DNA of 25,027 nucleotides from UBA7662 sp041688385 (GTDB lineage Bacteria > Bacteroidota > Bacteroidia > UBA7662), in the NCBI GenBank assembly GCA_041688385.1, contig JBDNIH010000160.1:1-25027 (forward strand), written 5' to 3'. A model generated the notes under the pieces. It saw nothing but the letters and a program-made list of their open reading frames with translations, ran no database searches and was not told the origin of the DNA. Position numbers and translations under genes: made by a program. Position 1 is the first letter of the stretch. Every line of letters starts with the position of its first letter. Positions 1 through 8,325 of the stretch are shown piece by piece.

Positions 1-6
1 CACCCA

Positions 7-594
7 CTACAGCGTAATATGATACTTATCAATCAACTTCCGCAGATTGCCCAGCGCGTAACGCATGCGGCCCAGCGAGGTATTGATGCTTACAGCTGTT
101 ACCTCTGAGATTTCTTTGAAGCTCAGGCCACCGTAGATGCGCATCACCAGCACTTCGCGTTGTTCTTCGGGGAGATGTTGGATGAGTTGTTTCACCTTTT
201 CGTGCGACTGACTCCGTATCATGCGGTCTTCTACCGAGTCTTCTTTCAGGTCGAGGAAGGCGAATACGTCGGTATCTTCATCTTTCGGTTGGATAGTCGG
301 CATTTTGGCGTTACGGCGGAAGTGGTCGATGCAGAGATTATGTGCAATCCGCAGCACCCAGGGCAGGAATTTGCCCTCTTCGTTGTAGCGACCGGCACGA
401 ACCGTATCGATTACCTTCACGAAGGTGTCTTGGAAAATATCTTCTGCCACATCGCGATCTTTCACGAGCAGATAGATGGTGGTGTAAACGCGGGATTTGT
501 GCCGAAGCATTAAAATTCCGAGGCTATTTTCATGGCCTTTGAGGTAGCGTGCAATGAGCTCTTGGTCACTAACACTCACAACATGAGTTTTCAT
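7..594 (-). CDS. ECF-type RNA polymerase sigma factor
   Basis: A 195-residue sigma-70 family protein with only regions 2 and 4, the ECF layout. Region 2 spans about residues 26-95 and includes the core-binding stretch AEDIFQDTFVK (50-60) and a region 2.4 helix ending NLCIDHFRR. An acidic linker follows (about 103-125). Region 4 runs from about 135 to 190, with the helix-turn-helix at about 159-183 (SFKEISEVTAVSINTSLGRM). It would direct RNA polymerase to a dedicated promoter set in the cytoplasm. No anti-sigma gene is visible beside it, though the downstream side is cut by the window edge. The NTSLGRMRYAL region 4 end is familiar from widespread Bacteroidota ECF factors. The ATG start is the natural one; the 494 bases upstream hold no gene. 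Its regulon cannot be told from sequence. Confidence 0.93.
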   Translation of the reverse strand: MKTHVVSVSDQELIARYLKGHENSLGILMLRHKSRVYTTIYLLVKDRDVAEDIFQDTFVKVIDTVRAGRYNEEGKFLPWVLRIAHNLCIDHFRRNAKMPTIQPKDEDTDVFAFLDLKEDSVEDRMIRSQSHEKVKQLIQHLPEEQREVLVMRIYGGLSFKEISEVTAVSINTSLGRMRYALGNLRKLIDKYHITL

Positions 595-1088
595 GGCGTA
601 AGAAATTTGGTTAGGTAAAGCTCAGGCTATAGGTATCCTCCGGGAGTTTTAGTTGAAATGATGTTGCTAATATAGGACTTTCACTTGCGATGTATCCATT
701 TTAAGGAAACTTTAACGGTAATGATTGTTTTGTGACATTTCGGTTAAGGGGGATTTTGGGTGGAGGTGGGATTAGTTTTTCTAGGATGATGGTGCAGTCT
801 ATGGCCTATTTTTCCCTGTGGGCGTCGATGGTGGATGGTGGATGTGCTCGCTTATGCGGGCTGGTCCATAGCCTATTGTCCTGTTCGACCAGCCACGGGA
901 CTACCGACTAAACCGGCACCTTAAAACAGCAGCAGTACCACAGCTCAACCCAATTCCACCAAAAACCCCGACCCAATGGACCATCTCCCTACAAACAAAA
1001 ATAAGCTCTCCAACCCATACACGTGGATAGAACCAACAATCATCTGTCTCGATTGTATTAATAGGATAATTATCCCGAAATTTGCGTT
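595..1088. other. Intergenic region between the divergent sigma factor and uvrA
   Basis: These 494 bases carry no convincing gene. They should hold the promoters of both divergent neighbours. Visible structure is minor: a 7-base tandem GATGGTG repeated about 2.5 times (827-844), a near-identical 13-base direct pair at 798-810 and 865-877 (11 of 13 matches), and an inverted repeat GGCTGGTC/GACCAGCC (859-866 and 887-894, 20-base loop). Just before uvrA there is a TTG (1053-1055) and, 21 bases on, GAAATTTG (1077-1084). This resembles the Bacteroidota TTG / TAnnTTTG promoter but misses the TA. Confidence 0.6.
1053..1084 (+). promoter_or_regulatory. Weak candidate uvrA promoter (TTG-N21-GAAATTTG)
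   Basis: The spacing fits the Bacteroidota -33/-7 promoter (TTG, then TAnnTTTG), but the -7 box lacks the leading TA. It ends only four bases before the TTG start at 1089. If used, the transcript would be leaderless or would begin inside the annotated start, and translation might then begin at TTG 1104 or 1107. Confidence 0.2.
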
Positions 1089-3920
1089 TTGAAGCTCCCT
1101 ATTTTGTTGAAGACAACCGTCGACGAACTCGACCCAAGGCACTATATTCTCATTAAAAATGCCCGATTACATAATCTCAAGGGCATTGATTTGGCCATTC
1201 CCCGCAATCAGTTGGTGGTGGTGACCGGCTTGTCGGGTTCGGGTAAATCAACGCTCGTCTTCGACACCCTGTATGCCGAAGGTCAGCGGCGCTATGTGGA
1301 GAGTTTAAGCAGTTATGCGCGGCAGTTTATGGGTCGGATGAAAAAGCCCGAAGTAGATTGGATACGCGGCATTGCACCTGCCATGGCCATCGAACAAAAA
1401 GTAGTGAGCCGGAATCCACGTTCCACCGTGGGTACCTCAACCGAAATATACGATTACCTCAAATTACTGTTTGCCCGGGTAGGCCGGACTTTCTCCCCTG
1501 TTTTGGGCGAAGAAGTGCGCAAAGACAATGTGACCGATGTGGTGGATTATGTGCTGGCCTTGCCTGCCGAAAGTAAGGTGCAGGTTTTGTGCCCTCTTGT
1601 ACGCCACCAAGGCCGTAAACTCGAGCAAGAGTTGGCCGTCTTACAGCAAAAAGGATTTATCCGTTTGCGGGTAAAGGGTACACTGCAGCGCATCGAAGAT
1701 TTGCTGGCTGATGTCAAAAAGTTGGCAGACCTAGAAGAAACCGCGCTCGACATCATTATTGACCGGTTGAGTGTGGATGCCAGCGACGAGGCTTTGGTCA
1801 ACCGCCTCTCCGACTCCGTACAAACTGCCTTTTTCGAGGGGCATGGAGATGCAATCATTGAAGTAGCTGGCAACGATCGACTTTTCAACGACCGCTTCGA
1901 AGCCGACGGTGAACGTTTTGAAGAACCGAGCGTAAACCTCTTCAGTTTCTCCAACCCCTATGGTGCTTGCAAAAAGTGCGAAGGTTTTGGCAGTGTGATA
2001 GGCATAGATGAGGAACTCGTTTTTCCAGATAAAAGTCTGAGCTTATTCGAAGGTGCTGTAGCCCCATGGCGTGGTGAAAAAATGAGTGCGTGGGCTGATG
2101 TATTGATTAAAAACGGCATCCGCTTCGATTTCCCGGTGCACCGCCCATATTCCGATCTCAACGACGCCGAAAAACAATTGCTTTGGACCGGCAATAGCTA
2201 TTTTCAGGGCCTCAACGACTTTTTCAAGTTTTTAGAGGAGCAGTCTTATAAAATTCAATACCGGGTAATGTTGTCGCGCTACCGTGGGCGTACTGTTTGC
2301 CCCGATTGTAAAGGCACCCGCCTGCGTAAAGATGCCGGTTATGTGAAGTTGGTAGATAATGCTACAAATGAAAAACACAGCATCATCGACCTGGTTTTAA
2401 AGCCAGTTGACAAGCTGCTGGCGCTTTTTAATGGCATCCAACTCAATCCCACCGAAGAAAAAATAGCCGGGCGCCTCCTTACCGAAGTCCGCAACCGCCT
2501 CACTTACCTCAGCGATGTGGGTTTGGGCTACCTTAGCCTGAATCGCCTCAGCAATAGTCTTTCGGGCGGCGAAGCACAGCGCATTAAACTCGCCACATCA
2601 CTTGGCAGCAACTTGGTGGGCAGTATGTATATACTCGACGAACCCAGCATCGGCCTGCACCCGCGCGATAGCCAACGGCTGATTACGGTACTCGAACGTT
2701 TGCGCAACAACGGCAATACCGTCATTGTTGTTGAACACGAAGAGGCTGTAATGAAAGCGGCCAATCAGCTGGTAGATATAGGCCCGATGGCCGGTCAGCA
2801 TGGCGGTGAACTGGTATTTCAAGGTAGTTTTGCTGAATTACTCGCCGATGAAAACAGTCTTACTGGCCGTTACCTCAGCGATCGTGAGCAAATCGAGATA
2901 CCTAAAAAGCGGCGGCCCTGGAAACACAGCGTTACCATTAAAGGCGCTCGTGAAAACAACCTTAAAAACGTAGATGCCGAATTACCCTTGCACACACTCA
3001 CGGTTGTTACGGGTGTGAGTGGCTCTGGTAAAACGTCGCTCATCAAAAAAATTCTGTATCCCGCCATTAAAAAACAAACCAGTGGTTACAGCGAAAAAGC
3101 CGGGAATTACGACCGCTTAGAAGGTGATTTCCGAACGCTGAAGAACATAGAACTCGTGGACCAGAACCCGATTGGCAAATCCAGCCGGTCGAATCCGGTG
3201 ACCTATACCAAAGCTTACGACCACATCCGGAATTTATATGCCGACCAACAAGCCTCCAAAATCAACGGTTACAAACCCGCTCACTTTTCCTTTAATGTAG
3301 AAGGCGGACGTTGTGAGACCTGTCAGGGTGAAGGCACTGTGACCATCAGCATGCAGTTTTTGGCTGATATCACACTCGAATGCGACAATTGTAAGGGAAA
3401 TCGCTTCAAAAGTGAGCTCCTAGAAGTGAAATACGAGGATAAAAACATTGCTGAAGTCTTACAAATGACCGTTTCGGAGGCTATCTCCTTTTTTGCGGGC
3501 CATAAAAACATCATTGCCCGTTTGCAACCCCTCGAGGATGTTGGCTTGGGCTATGTTAAACTTGGTCAATCGAGCAATACATTGTCGGGAGGCGAGGCAC
3601 AACGGATCAAACTTGCTTCTTATCTCACCAAAGGCAACCAAGCTACCGATACCTTGTTTGTATTTGATGAGCCCACAACCGGTCTTCATTTTCACGATAT
3701 CAAAAAACTGCTTTATGCCCTCAATGCGCTGATCGACCAGGGCAACTCGGTGATTGTAATAGAGCACAACCAGGAAGTCATCAAATGTGCCGACTGGGTA
3801 CTCGATTTAGGTGCAGAGGGCGGCGATGCCGGTGGCTATTTGGTTTTTGCTGGCACGCCAGAAGACCTCATAAAATGTGAAGAAAGTTATACCGGCACCT
3901 ACCTCAAAGAGAAGTTCTAA
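1089..3920 (+). CDS. uvrA: UvrA excinuclease ABC subunit A, with zinc site 1 missing
   Basis: UvrA is the damage-recognition ATPase of nucleotide excision repair; it dimerises, loads UvrB on damaged DNA and then leaves. The 943-residue length matches E. coli UvrA (940). Both ABC modules are complete: Walker A GLSGSGKS (47-54) and GVSGSGKT (about 642-649), signatures LSGGEAQRIKLA (from 491 and from 832), and Walker B LDEPSIGLH (about 516) and FDEPTTGLH (about 859). The UvrB-binding insertion is present (about 130-265), so this is not a short UvrA2. Cysteine pairs C294/C297, C404/C407, C742/C745 and C765/C768 remain. The CPIC pair that E. coli has 21 residues before CPTC is replaced here by FNDRFEAD-type sequence. 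No ATG exists in frame after the stop at 1062, so the start is TTG at 1089, or TTG 1104/1107. Bacteroidota often carry a second uvrA; whether this is the main copy is unknown. Confidence 0.96.
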   Translation: MKLPILLKTTVDELDPRHYILIKNARLHNLKGIDLAIPRNQLVVVTGLSGSGKSTLVFDTLYAEGQRRYVESLSSYARQFMGRMKKPEVDWIRGIAPAMAIEQKVVSRNPRSTVGTSTEIYDYLKLLFARVGRTFSPVLGEEVRKDNVTDVVDYVLALPAESKVQVLCPLVRHQGRKLEQELAVLQQKGFIRLRVKGTLQRIEDLLADVKKLADLEETALDIIIDRLSVDASDEALVNRLSDSVQTAFFEGHGDAIIEVAGNDRLFNDRFEADGERFEEPSVNLFSFSNPYGACKKCEGFGSVIGIDEELVFPDKSLSLFEGAVAPWRGEKMSAWADVLIKNGIRFDFPVHRPYSDLNDAEKQLLWTGNSYFQGLNDFFKFLEEQSYKIQYRVMLSRYRGRTVCPDCKGTRLRKDAGYVKLVDNATNEKHSIIDLVLKPVDKLLALFNGIQLNPTEEKIAGRLLTEVRNRLTYLSDVGLGYLSLNRLSNSLSGGEAQRIKLATSLGSNLVGSMYILDEPSIGLHPRDSQRLITVLERLRNNGNTVIVVEHEEAVMKAANQLVDIGPMAGQHGGELVFQGSFAELLADENSLTGRYLSDREQIEIPKKRRPWKHSVTIKGARENNLKNVDAELPLHTLTVVTGVSGSGKTSLIKKILYPAIKKQTSGYSEKAGNYDRLEGDFRTLKNIELVDQNPIGKSSRSNPVTYTKAYDHIRNLYADQQASKINGYKPAHFSFNVEGGRCETCQGEGTVTISMQFLADITLECDNCKGNRFKSELLEVKYEDKNIAEVLQMTVSEAISFFAGHKNIIARLQPLEDVGLGYVKLGQSSNTLSGGEAQRIKLASYLTKGNQATDTLFVFDEPTTGLHFHDIKKLLYALNALIDQGNSVIVIEHNQEVIKCADWVLDLGAEGGDAGGYLVFAGTPEDLIKCEESYTGTYLKEKF

Positions 3921-3922
3921 TC

Positions 3923-6136
3923 TTATTTTCCAAAAAGTTTACGAAAGAAATTCTTTCGTTTTTGTTTTCTTTCGGCCTTTTTCTGCTCTTTTTCAGCATT
4001 AACAGCGCCCTTATTGTCAAAGATTTTATCGAATAGCGGCGTTTCCCTGAATTCGGGGCAGTCGAAGGTAGTTGTTGCTGCTGCCGAAAAGGGTTGGAAA
4101 TAGGTCTTCCTCAGGCCTGCATCAGCTTGACATATCTTCAAAGTGGCAGCTACCAAAGGCAAGGCCAGTGCGCTACCCGAGCCTTGGCTTCCGCTGTTAA
4201 AGTGAATAGCCGTAAGTGGAGCACCTACCCTACTCACGACAACCATACGCGGGTTGTAAGCTACAAACCAAGCATCGCCATAATCCTGGGAGGTACCCGT
4301 TTTGGCTGCAAAATCAGCGTTTATACCATATCTACTGCGTAAAGCCGTGGCCGTACCCTGTGCCACCACCCCTTGAAGCATGCCCGTAAGACTAGCCACC
4401 GTTGCTGGTGAAAACACCGTTTCACTTTCAACTTCTGGAGCCTGATATAGCAGCACTCCAGCAGCGCTGTGTATACTTTTGATATAACGCGGCATTATCC
4501 TTTGCCCGCCATTGGCAAAAGCGGCATAAGCCACCGCTGTTTCTAGGGCATTGGCTTCGGCAGTGCCCAAAGCAGTAGCGGGGCCTGTAGGCAGACTTCT
4601 ATTAAAGCCAAGGGCTCCCCATTTATCGGCTAAAACCGAATGATTGGTGCGCAAATATAGATCTACGGCCGGTAGATTGTAGGAATGGGCCAAGGCTGCT
4701 GGAAGACTGTATTGTCCACCACTTTTGCCGTCATAGTTACTAGGTTGCCAATTGTTTTGATCGGTAAAAGTGATGGGCTCGTTGCTCAGCCAACTGCAGG
4801 GGTCTATGCCACTTTCGAGTGCGGTGGCATAAAGTATGGGTTTGAAGGTGGAGGCCAACTGTCGATAGGCCAGCAACTGATCGTAGGGTTGGGTGGGGAA
4901 ATCGATGCCGCCCACCCAGCACAGTACATCCCCGGTGAGTGGATCGAGGGCGATGATGCCAGCATGCAGTTGCATCAGGGCCCTACGGATACTGTCGCGA
5001 CGCGTTTCCTGTACTTTTTGCAGGCCATCCCAACGAAAAACGAGGCGGGCGCTGGCGGTATCTTTTTTAGCATCGATGCCCGCAGCTTGTGCGATTTGTT
5101 GGGTGAGCGTATTTAGTCGCTTGCGGTTTTCACCTTGGCGGTAAAGGGCTTCGAGCTGCTTTTGGCGGGCAGGCAATTGATTTTCAAGACTGGCTAGGGC
5201 GGCCATCTGCAGCTTGTAGTCGATGGTGGTTTCGATCTTCAGCCCGTCTTTTTCTAGATCGTACTTTTTGCCTGCTTGGGCTATTATTTCAAGTATTTGC
5301 TGGGCTTGTTTTTTGACTTCTACCAAAAAATAAGGTACAGGACCGTCGGCCTCGAGTCGGGAATAACGCAATTGCAGCGGCAAGGCTTTCATTTCTTGAT
5401 AGTCGGCTTCTGTCAAGTAGGTGTTTTTAAACATCTGCCCCAACACCACATTCCGGCGGCTCAAGGCGAGCTCGGGGTGTAAGCGGGGGTTGTAACGGGT
5501 ATTGGCCTTAAGCATACCCACGAGCACGGCACTTTCTTCGGTGCGGAGCTGCTGGGCTGGTTTATCGAAAAAACGGTAAGCCGCCGATTCAATCCCGTAC
5601 ACCTCTTCACCAAAGGGCACGGTGTTCAAATAGAGGGTGAGCAGCTCATTTTTGGTGTACACACGCTCCAATCGGCGGGCGATAATGATTTCCCGGAATT
5701 TATGAACCGGCATCGACCAAGCCCCCTTTTCGGGTCGGTGGTAGAGGTTTTTCGCCAACTGTTGCGACAAAGTAGAGCCACCGCCAGCCGAGCGATCGCG
5801 CAACAAGATTGTCTTTACCATCACCCGAGCTATACTACGCATATCGAGGCCGTCATGGTCGAAAAAGCGCGCATCTTCGGTTGCAATGAGGGCATGCAGT
5901 AGACTTTGTGGTAGGGCTTCGTAAGTTACCGAGCTGCGGTTTTTAGCATAAAAACTCCCTATTCTTTCCCCATCGGCACTGTACACCAGACTGGCGTTTT
6001 CGTGTTGAATATCTGCGAGCTCGACTTGATCGGGTAAAGGGCCAAAAAAACCGATGCGCACCGCGACATACAAACTTCCTACCGCCAAAATGGCCAACAG
6101 CAGTAAACCCAGGAAAAGTCGAAACAAAAAACGCAT
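3923..6136 (-). CDS. Class A penicillin-binding protein (PBP1A-type, GT51 plus transpeptidase)
   Basis: A bifunctional peptidoglycan synthase of 737 residues, anchored in the inner membrane by an N-terminal helix (about 3-28) with its catalytic domains in the periplasm. The glycosyltransferase 51 domain shows EDARFFDHDG with catalytic E87 (87-96), GGSTLSQQLAKN (119-130), the FREIIIARRLE motif (148-158) and ELLTLYLN (164-171). The transpeptidase shows STFK with nucleophile S429 and K432, SYN at 485-487 and KTGT at 612-615. All catalytic motifs are intact. The protein ends in a strongly basic tail after a charged stretch. It is somewhat shorter than many Bacteroidota PBP1A proteins. The gene converges on uvrA with two bases between stop codons and no room for a separate terminator. 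A TATCTTTA box ends five bases before the ATG. Confidence 0.95.
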   Translation of the reverse strand: MRFLFRLFLGLLLLAILAVGSLYVAVRIGFFGPLPDQVELADIQHENASLVYSADGERIGSFYAKNRSSVTYEALPQSLLHALIATEDARFFDHDGLDMRSIARVMVKTILLRDRSAGGGSTLSQQLAKNLYHRPEKGAWSMPVHKFREIIIARRLERVYTKNELLTLYLNTVPFGEEVYGIESAAYRFFDKPAQQLRTEESAVLVGMLKANTRYNPRLHPELALSRRNVVLGQMFKNTYLTEADYQEMKALPLQLRYSRLEADGPVPYFLVEVKKQAQQILEIIAQAGKKYDLEKDGLKIETTIDYKLQMAALASLENQLPARQKQLEALYRQGENRKRLNTLTQQIAQAAGIDAKKDTASARLVFRWDGLQKVQETRRDSIRRALMQLHAGIIALDPLTGDVLCWVGGIDFPTQPYDQLLAYRQLASTFKPILYATALESGIDPCSWLSNEPITFTDQNNWQPSNYDGKSGGQYSLPAALAHSYNLPAVDLYLRTNHSVLADKWGALGFNRSLPTGPATALGTAEANALETAVAYAAFANGGQRIMPRYIKSIHSAAGVLLYQAPEVESETVFSPATVASLTGMLQGVVAQGTATALRSRYGINADFAAKTGTSQDYGDAWFVAYNPRMVVVSRVGAPLTAIHFNSGSQGSGSALALPLVAATLKICQADAGLRKTYFQPFSAAATTTFDCPEFRETPLFDKIFDNKGAVNAEKEQKKAERKQKRKNFFRKLFGK

Positions 6137-6141
6137 TTGAG

Positions 6142-6149
6142 TAAAGATA
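6142..6149 (-). promoter_or_regulatory. -7-like box (TATCTTTA) before the PBP gene
   Basis: On the minus strand TATCTTTA differs from the Bacteroidota -7 consensus TAnnTTTG by one base and ends five bases before the ATG at 6136. I see no TTG -33 element at the usual 19-23 bases upstream. If active, the mRNA would be leaderless or nearly so. Confidence 0.28.
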
Positions 6150-6151
6150 GG

Positions 6152-6520
6152 GTTAAACGGGGTTTGAAGGCTTTTGCAGGGTGTCCGGTTATAAGGTTAT
6201 AAAGTGATTGCTTTGTCGCTTCCTAAAAATGGTTGACCGTTTACTGGTTTTAAATTGTTGTTGGATGCCGGGTGAGGCGCTGAACGCTATTAAAAGGGAG
6301 ATCAATGGCGCTGGAAAAGAGCGGTTAGCTGACGTTTTAGCTTAAACGGTAAACCATCAACGCGACAAGCACTTTGTGCGCTCGATGGCCTTGGTATGAA
6401 GGAAACGGATAGCCTCCTACTGGGCTCAGGGTACCCTAGGGTGCTCAAAAAAACCCAAAATCAAGGCTTAGCCAAAACCATTTTGAACCGCAGAACCGCA
6501 GCGGCTAAACCCCGTTTAAC
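6152..6520. repeat. 14-base perfect inverted repeat bounding 369 bases
   Basis: GTTAAACGGGGTTT at 6152-6165 is exactly repeated in inverse as AAACCCCGTTTAAC at 6507-6520. A chance match of this length within about 390 bases is improbable, roughly a few in ten thousand if bases were random. The layout resembles a short non-autonomous transposable element (MITE) with terminal inverted repeats. I find no clear target-site duplication outside the repeats and no transposase. It could instead be a long-range RNA stem or paired regulator sites. Confidence 0.45.
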
Positions 6521-6525
6521 TGGTA

Positions 6526-7629
6526 TTAAAACGCCTCCGCGACCGAAATATATACGGCGGGGCCTTCGCGGCCGAAGCCTACATCGATGCGGGCGTTGAG
6601 TTTTTCTTCTTTGTTGAGGGCGTAACGTAGACCTGTACCCACCGAATATTTAATCCGTTGAATAGACCAGTTGTTGGCTGTATTAAACACATCTCCCAAG
6701 CCTACAAAAGCTACCCCACCAAAACGTTTGTAGAGGGTAAAACGCAATTCAGTTTGCGCGGCGATATAATGTCGATCGCGAAAACGGTTGCTGGGGTACC
6801 CCCTTAAAATATCGTCATTACCTACTTTGGCGAGATCGAGAAAGGGTACGTCCCCAAAATTTGCACGCACTACGCCGTGCGATGCCCAAATCATCGTGTT
6901 GGGCAGCTTTTGGTAATGACTGTAACTGGCGTTGAGGTTTGTATAGGTAAACGTGCTCCCGAGAAAGGGATGATAGCGGTAAGATGAAAACTCAAAAAAC
7001 TGTCCTTTGCTGGCGTTGACGATGTTATCGCGGCTATCATAGGTGATTACTCCACCCAGAGCTGAGCCTGTACCTCCGTCAAATCCTGTTACTGTTCCCG
7101 AGGCCAATTCACCTGGCGTAAAATATTTGAAGTTGAATTGGTGGCGTAGGGAATAGTCGAACCCGGCAAACCAATGTTTGCCAAAACGCTGCATGACTAA
7201 CAATTTCAGGCTAAAGAGGTCATAGGCATACCGCTCTTCTTGTGTAAGACTGCTTGCGTTGCCAATGCCAAAATAACGATCGGGGAAGTTGCGGTAGCGA
7301 AGCTCGCCACGAATCAAATATTTTTCGCCTTTGGTAAAAATCGACCACAGCGACCACACATCGAGCTGGCGGTTTTGGGTATAATCGCCCAACAATTGTA
7401 CATACGACAGGCGGGGTTCAGGCACGGTATCGTTTCCTTTGGCCGTGCGAAAGTAATATACCCCTGCCGCACCAACTGCTAGGCGGGTGTCAGGCGTATA
7501 ATAAAGTAAGGGCAACAGCACATAACCTGCCTTTTTGGTTGAATCGGCCGGTGAACTAGCCCAGGCCATTTTTACAAGCAGCACCATAAATAAACTACTT
7601 CGTCCTATCCTTGTGATGGTTCGGTTCAA
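6526..7629 (-). CDS. BamA/TamA-family (Omp85) outer membrane protein without POTRA domains
   Basis: A 367-residue predicted beta-barrel of the bacterial surface antigen family. An N-terminal signal region (about 1-25) leads almost directly into alternating aromatic and polar strands, so there is no room for the periplasmic POTRA domains of true BamA. Family marks are GGVITYDSRDN (192-202), the barrel-lock motif RGY (276-278, in DDILRGYPSNRFRD) and a C-terminal phenylalanine typical of outer-membrane barrels. The role of such short Omp85 proteins is not settled; secretion of a partner or a pore are both possible. The start is TTG at 7629, chosen because it supplies the basic n-region; no in-frame ATG lies upstream, and ATG at 7587 (M15) is the alternative. 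It follows the DUF1697 gene by 30 bases and is probably cotranscribed. Confidence 0.85.
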   Translation of the reverse strand: MNRTITRIGRSSLFMVLLVKMAWASSPADSTKKAGYVLLPLLYYTPDTRLAVGAAGVYYFRTAKGNDTVPEPRLSYVQLLGDYTQNRQLDVWSLWSIFTKGEKYLIRGELRYRNFPDRYFGIGNASSLTQEERYAYDLFSLKLLVMQRFGKHWFAGFDYSLRHQFNFKYFTPGELASGTVTGFDGGTGSALGGVITYDSRDNIVNASKGQFFEFSSYRYHPFLGSTFTYTNLNASYSHYQKLPNTMIWASHGVVRANFGDVPFLDLAKVGNDDILRGYPSNRFRDRHYIAAQTELRFTLYKRFGGVAFVGLGDVFNTANNWSIQRIKYSVGTGLRYALNKEEKLNARIDVGFGREGPAVYISVAEAF

Positions 7630-7659
7630 GGTATTTGCAACATTTAATTCGATAATAAT

Positions 7660-8196
7660 TTAAGCAGCCAAAAGCAATAACGCTTCTAGAGTATTTTGGT
7701 TGCGTGTAGTCGCCTTACGTTTCAGTATTCTTTCGACAAGCGTATTGTTTAGTTTACTGCGTGCCGCATTACCAGGTATGTACAAATAAACCATTCGATT
7801 TATGCCCACGATCTCCTCCGGGTTTTCGGCCTTGTCGCGTATATCAAGCATACGTTCGGGATCGGGGCGCTGATCTAATAGGCAATAGAAACAACGTTTT
7901 GGGTCATAGATAGTAGCATCGGCAAAAGGGTTCATAGCCAGATATTGAGCTATTTCAGCCGCTTTTATTACCCATACTGGTACGTCAAAGCCGTAGTCTA
8001 CTTGAATGGTTTGATGGAGGAGGTTCTCGAGTATGCCGTTGTCGTTCACGGCCGACTCAAACACGATATTTCCGCTTTGTATATAGGTTTCCACGTCCAA
8101 AAGCCCAGCCTTTTCGCAGCTGTTCCGCAAATCTTGCATGCGAATACTTTTCTGGCCACCGACGTTAATTCCTCGGAGTAAGGCAATCCACTTCAT
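7660..8196 (-). CDS. DUF1697 family protein
   Basis: A 178-residue soluble protein whose opening IALLRGINVGGQKSIRMQDL and following IQSGNIVFES are the recognisable marks of DUF1697. No signal peptide or membrane segment is present, so it should be cytoplasmic. The family's biochemical role is not known to me and the sequence shows no catalytic signature. Length is normal for the family. The gene stands 130 bases downstream of the peroxiredoxin-like gene and 30 bases before the Omp85-type gene. A TATATTGG box ends four bases before the ATG, which suggests its own promoter rather than read-through from the long operon upstream. Confidence 0.88.
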   Translation of the reverse strand: MKWIALLRGINVGGQKSIRMQDLRNSCEKAGLLDVETYIQSGNIVFESAVNDNGILENLLHQTIQVDYGFDVPVWVIKAAEIAQYLAMNPFADATIYDPKRCFYCLLDQRPDPERMLDIRDKAENPEEIVGINRMVYLYIPGNAARSKLNNTLVERILKRKATTRNQNTLEALLLLAA

Positions 8197-8200
8197 GGTC

Positions 8201-8208
8201 CCAATATA
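8201..8208 (-). promoter_or_regulatory. -7-like box (TATATTGG) before the DUF1697 gene
   Basis: The minus strand reads TATATTGG, one base from TAnnTTTG, four bases before the ATG at 8196. No clear TTG -33 element is present at the expected distance. Weak evidence for a near-leaderless promoter. Confidence 0.25.
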
Positions 8209-8262
8209 GCAATGTTACTAAATATCTAGTCCCGCCCCTCCATTTTTGCTCGGCAACGTATT

Positions 8263-8284
8263 GGGTTATATCCGCCAATAACCC
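8263..8284 (-). terminator. Possible terminator hairpin after the peroxiredoxin-like gene
   Basis: GGGTTAT (8263-8269) and ATAACCC (8278-8284) form a perfect 7-base stem with an 8-base loop, about 40 bases past the stop of the peroxiredoxin-like gene and before the DUF1697 gene. There is no T-run after it on the minus strand, so it is not a classic intrinsic terminator. It may still mark the end of the long operon. Confidence 0.25.
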
Positions 8285-8325
8285 TTATACGTCGGTGTTA
8301 AACCATAACTCCCTTTACCCATTAA

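Larger units (their letters stand above)
6137..6525. other. 389-base gene-free gap holding an inverted-repeat-bounded segment
   Basis: No convincing gene lies here. The gap separates the PBP gene from the upstream Omp85-type gene on the same strand. It contains a perfect 14-base inverted repeat near its two ends (listed separately), a tandem GGTTATAA GGTTATAA (about 6189-6204), a small GCAC-TTT-GTGC hairpin (about 6369-6379) and a tandem GAACCGCA pair (about 6485-6500). The open frames within it are short and have no recognisable domain. Confidence 0.55.

Noticed and set aside
945..1142. Minus-strand 65-codon open frame before and across the uvrA start
   Set aside because: It overlaps the uvrA start, has no recognisable domain or signal, and looks like a chance frame in the intergenic region.
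3918..3925. Bidirectional terminator between uvrA and the PBP gene
   Set aside because: Only two bases separate the stop codons and I see no strong hairpin with a T-run at the junction.
6396..6599. Plus-strand 67-codon frame in the 389-base gap
   Set aside because: It runs into the Omp85-type gene on the other strand, is rich in K, R and P in a random way, and shows no domain.
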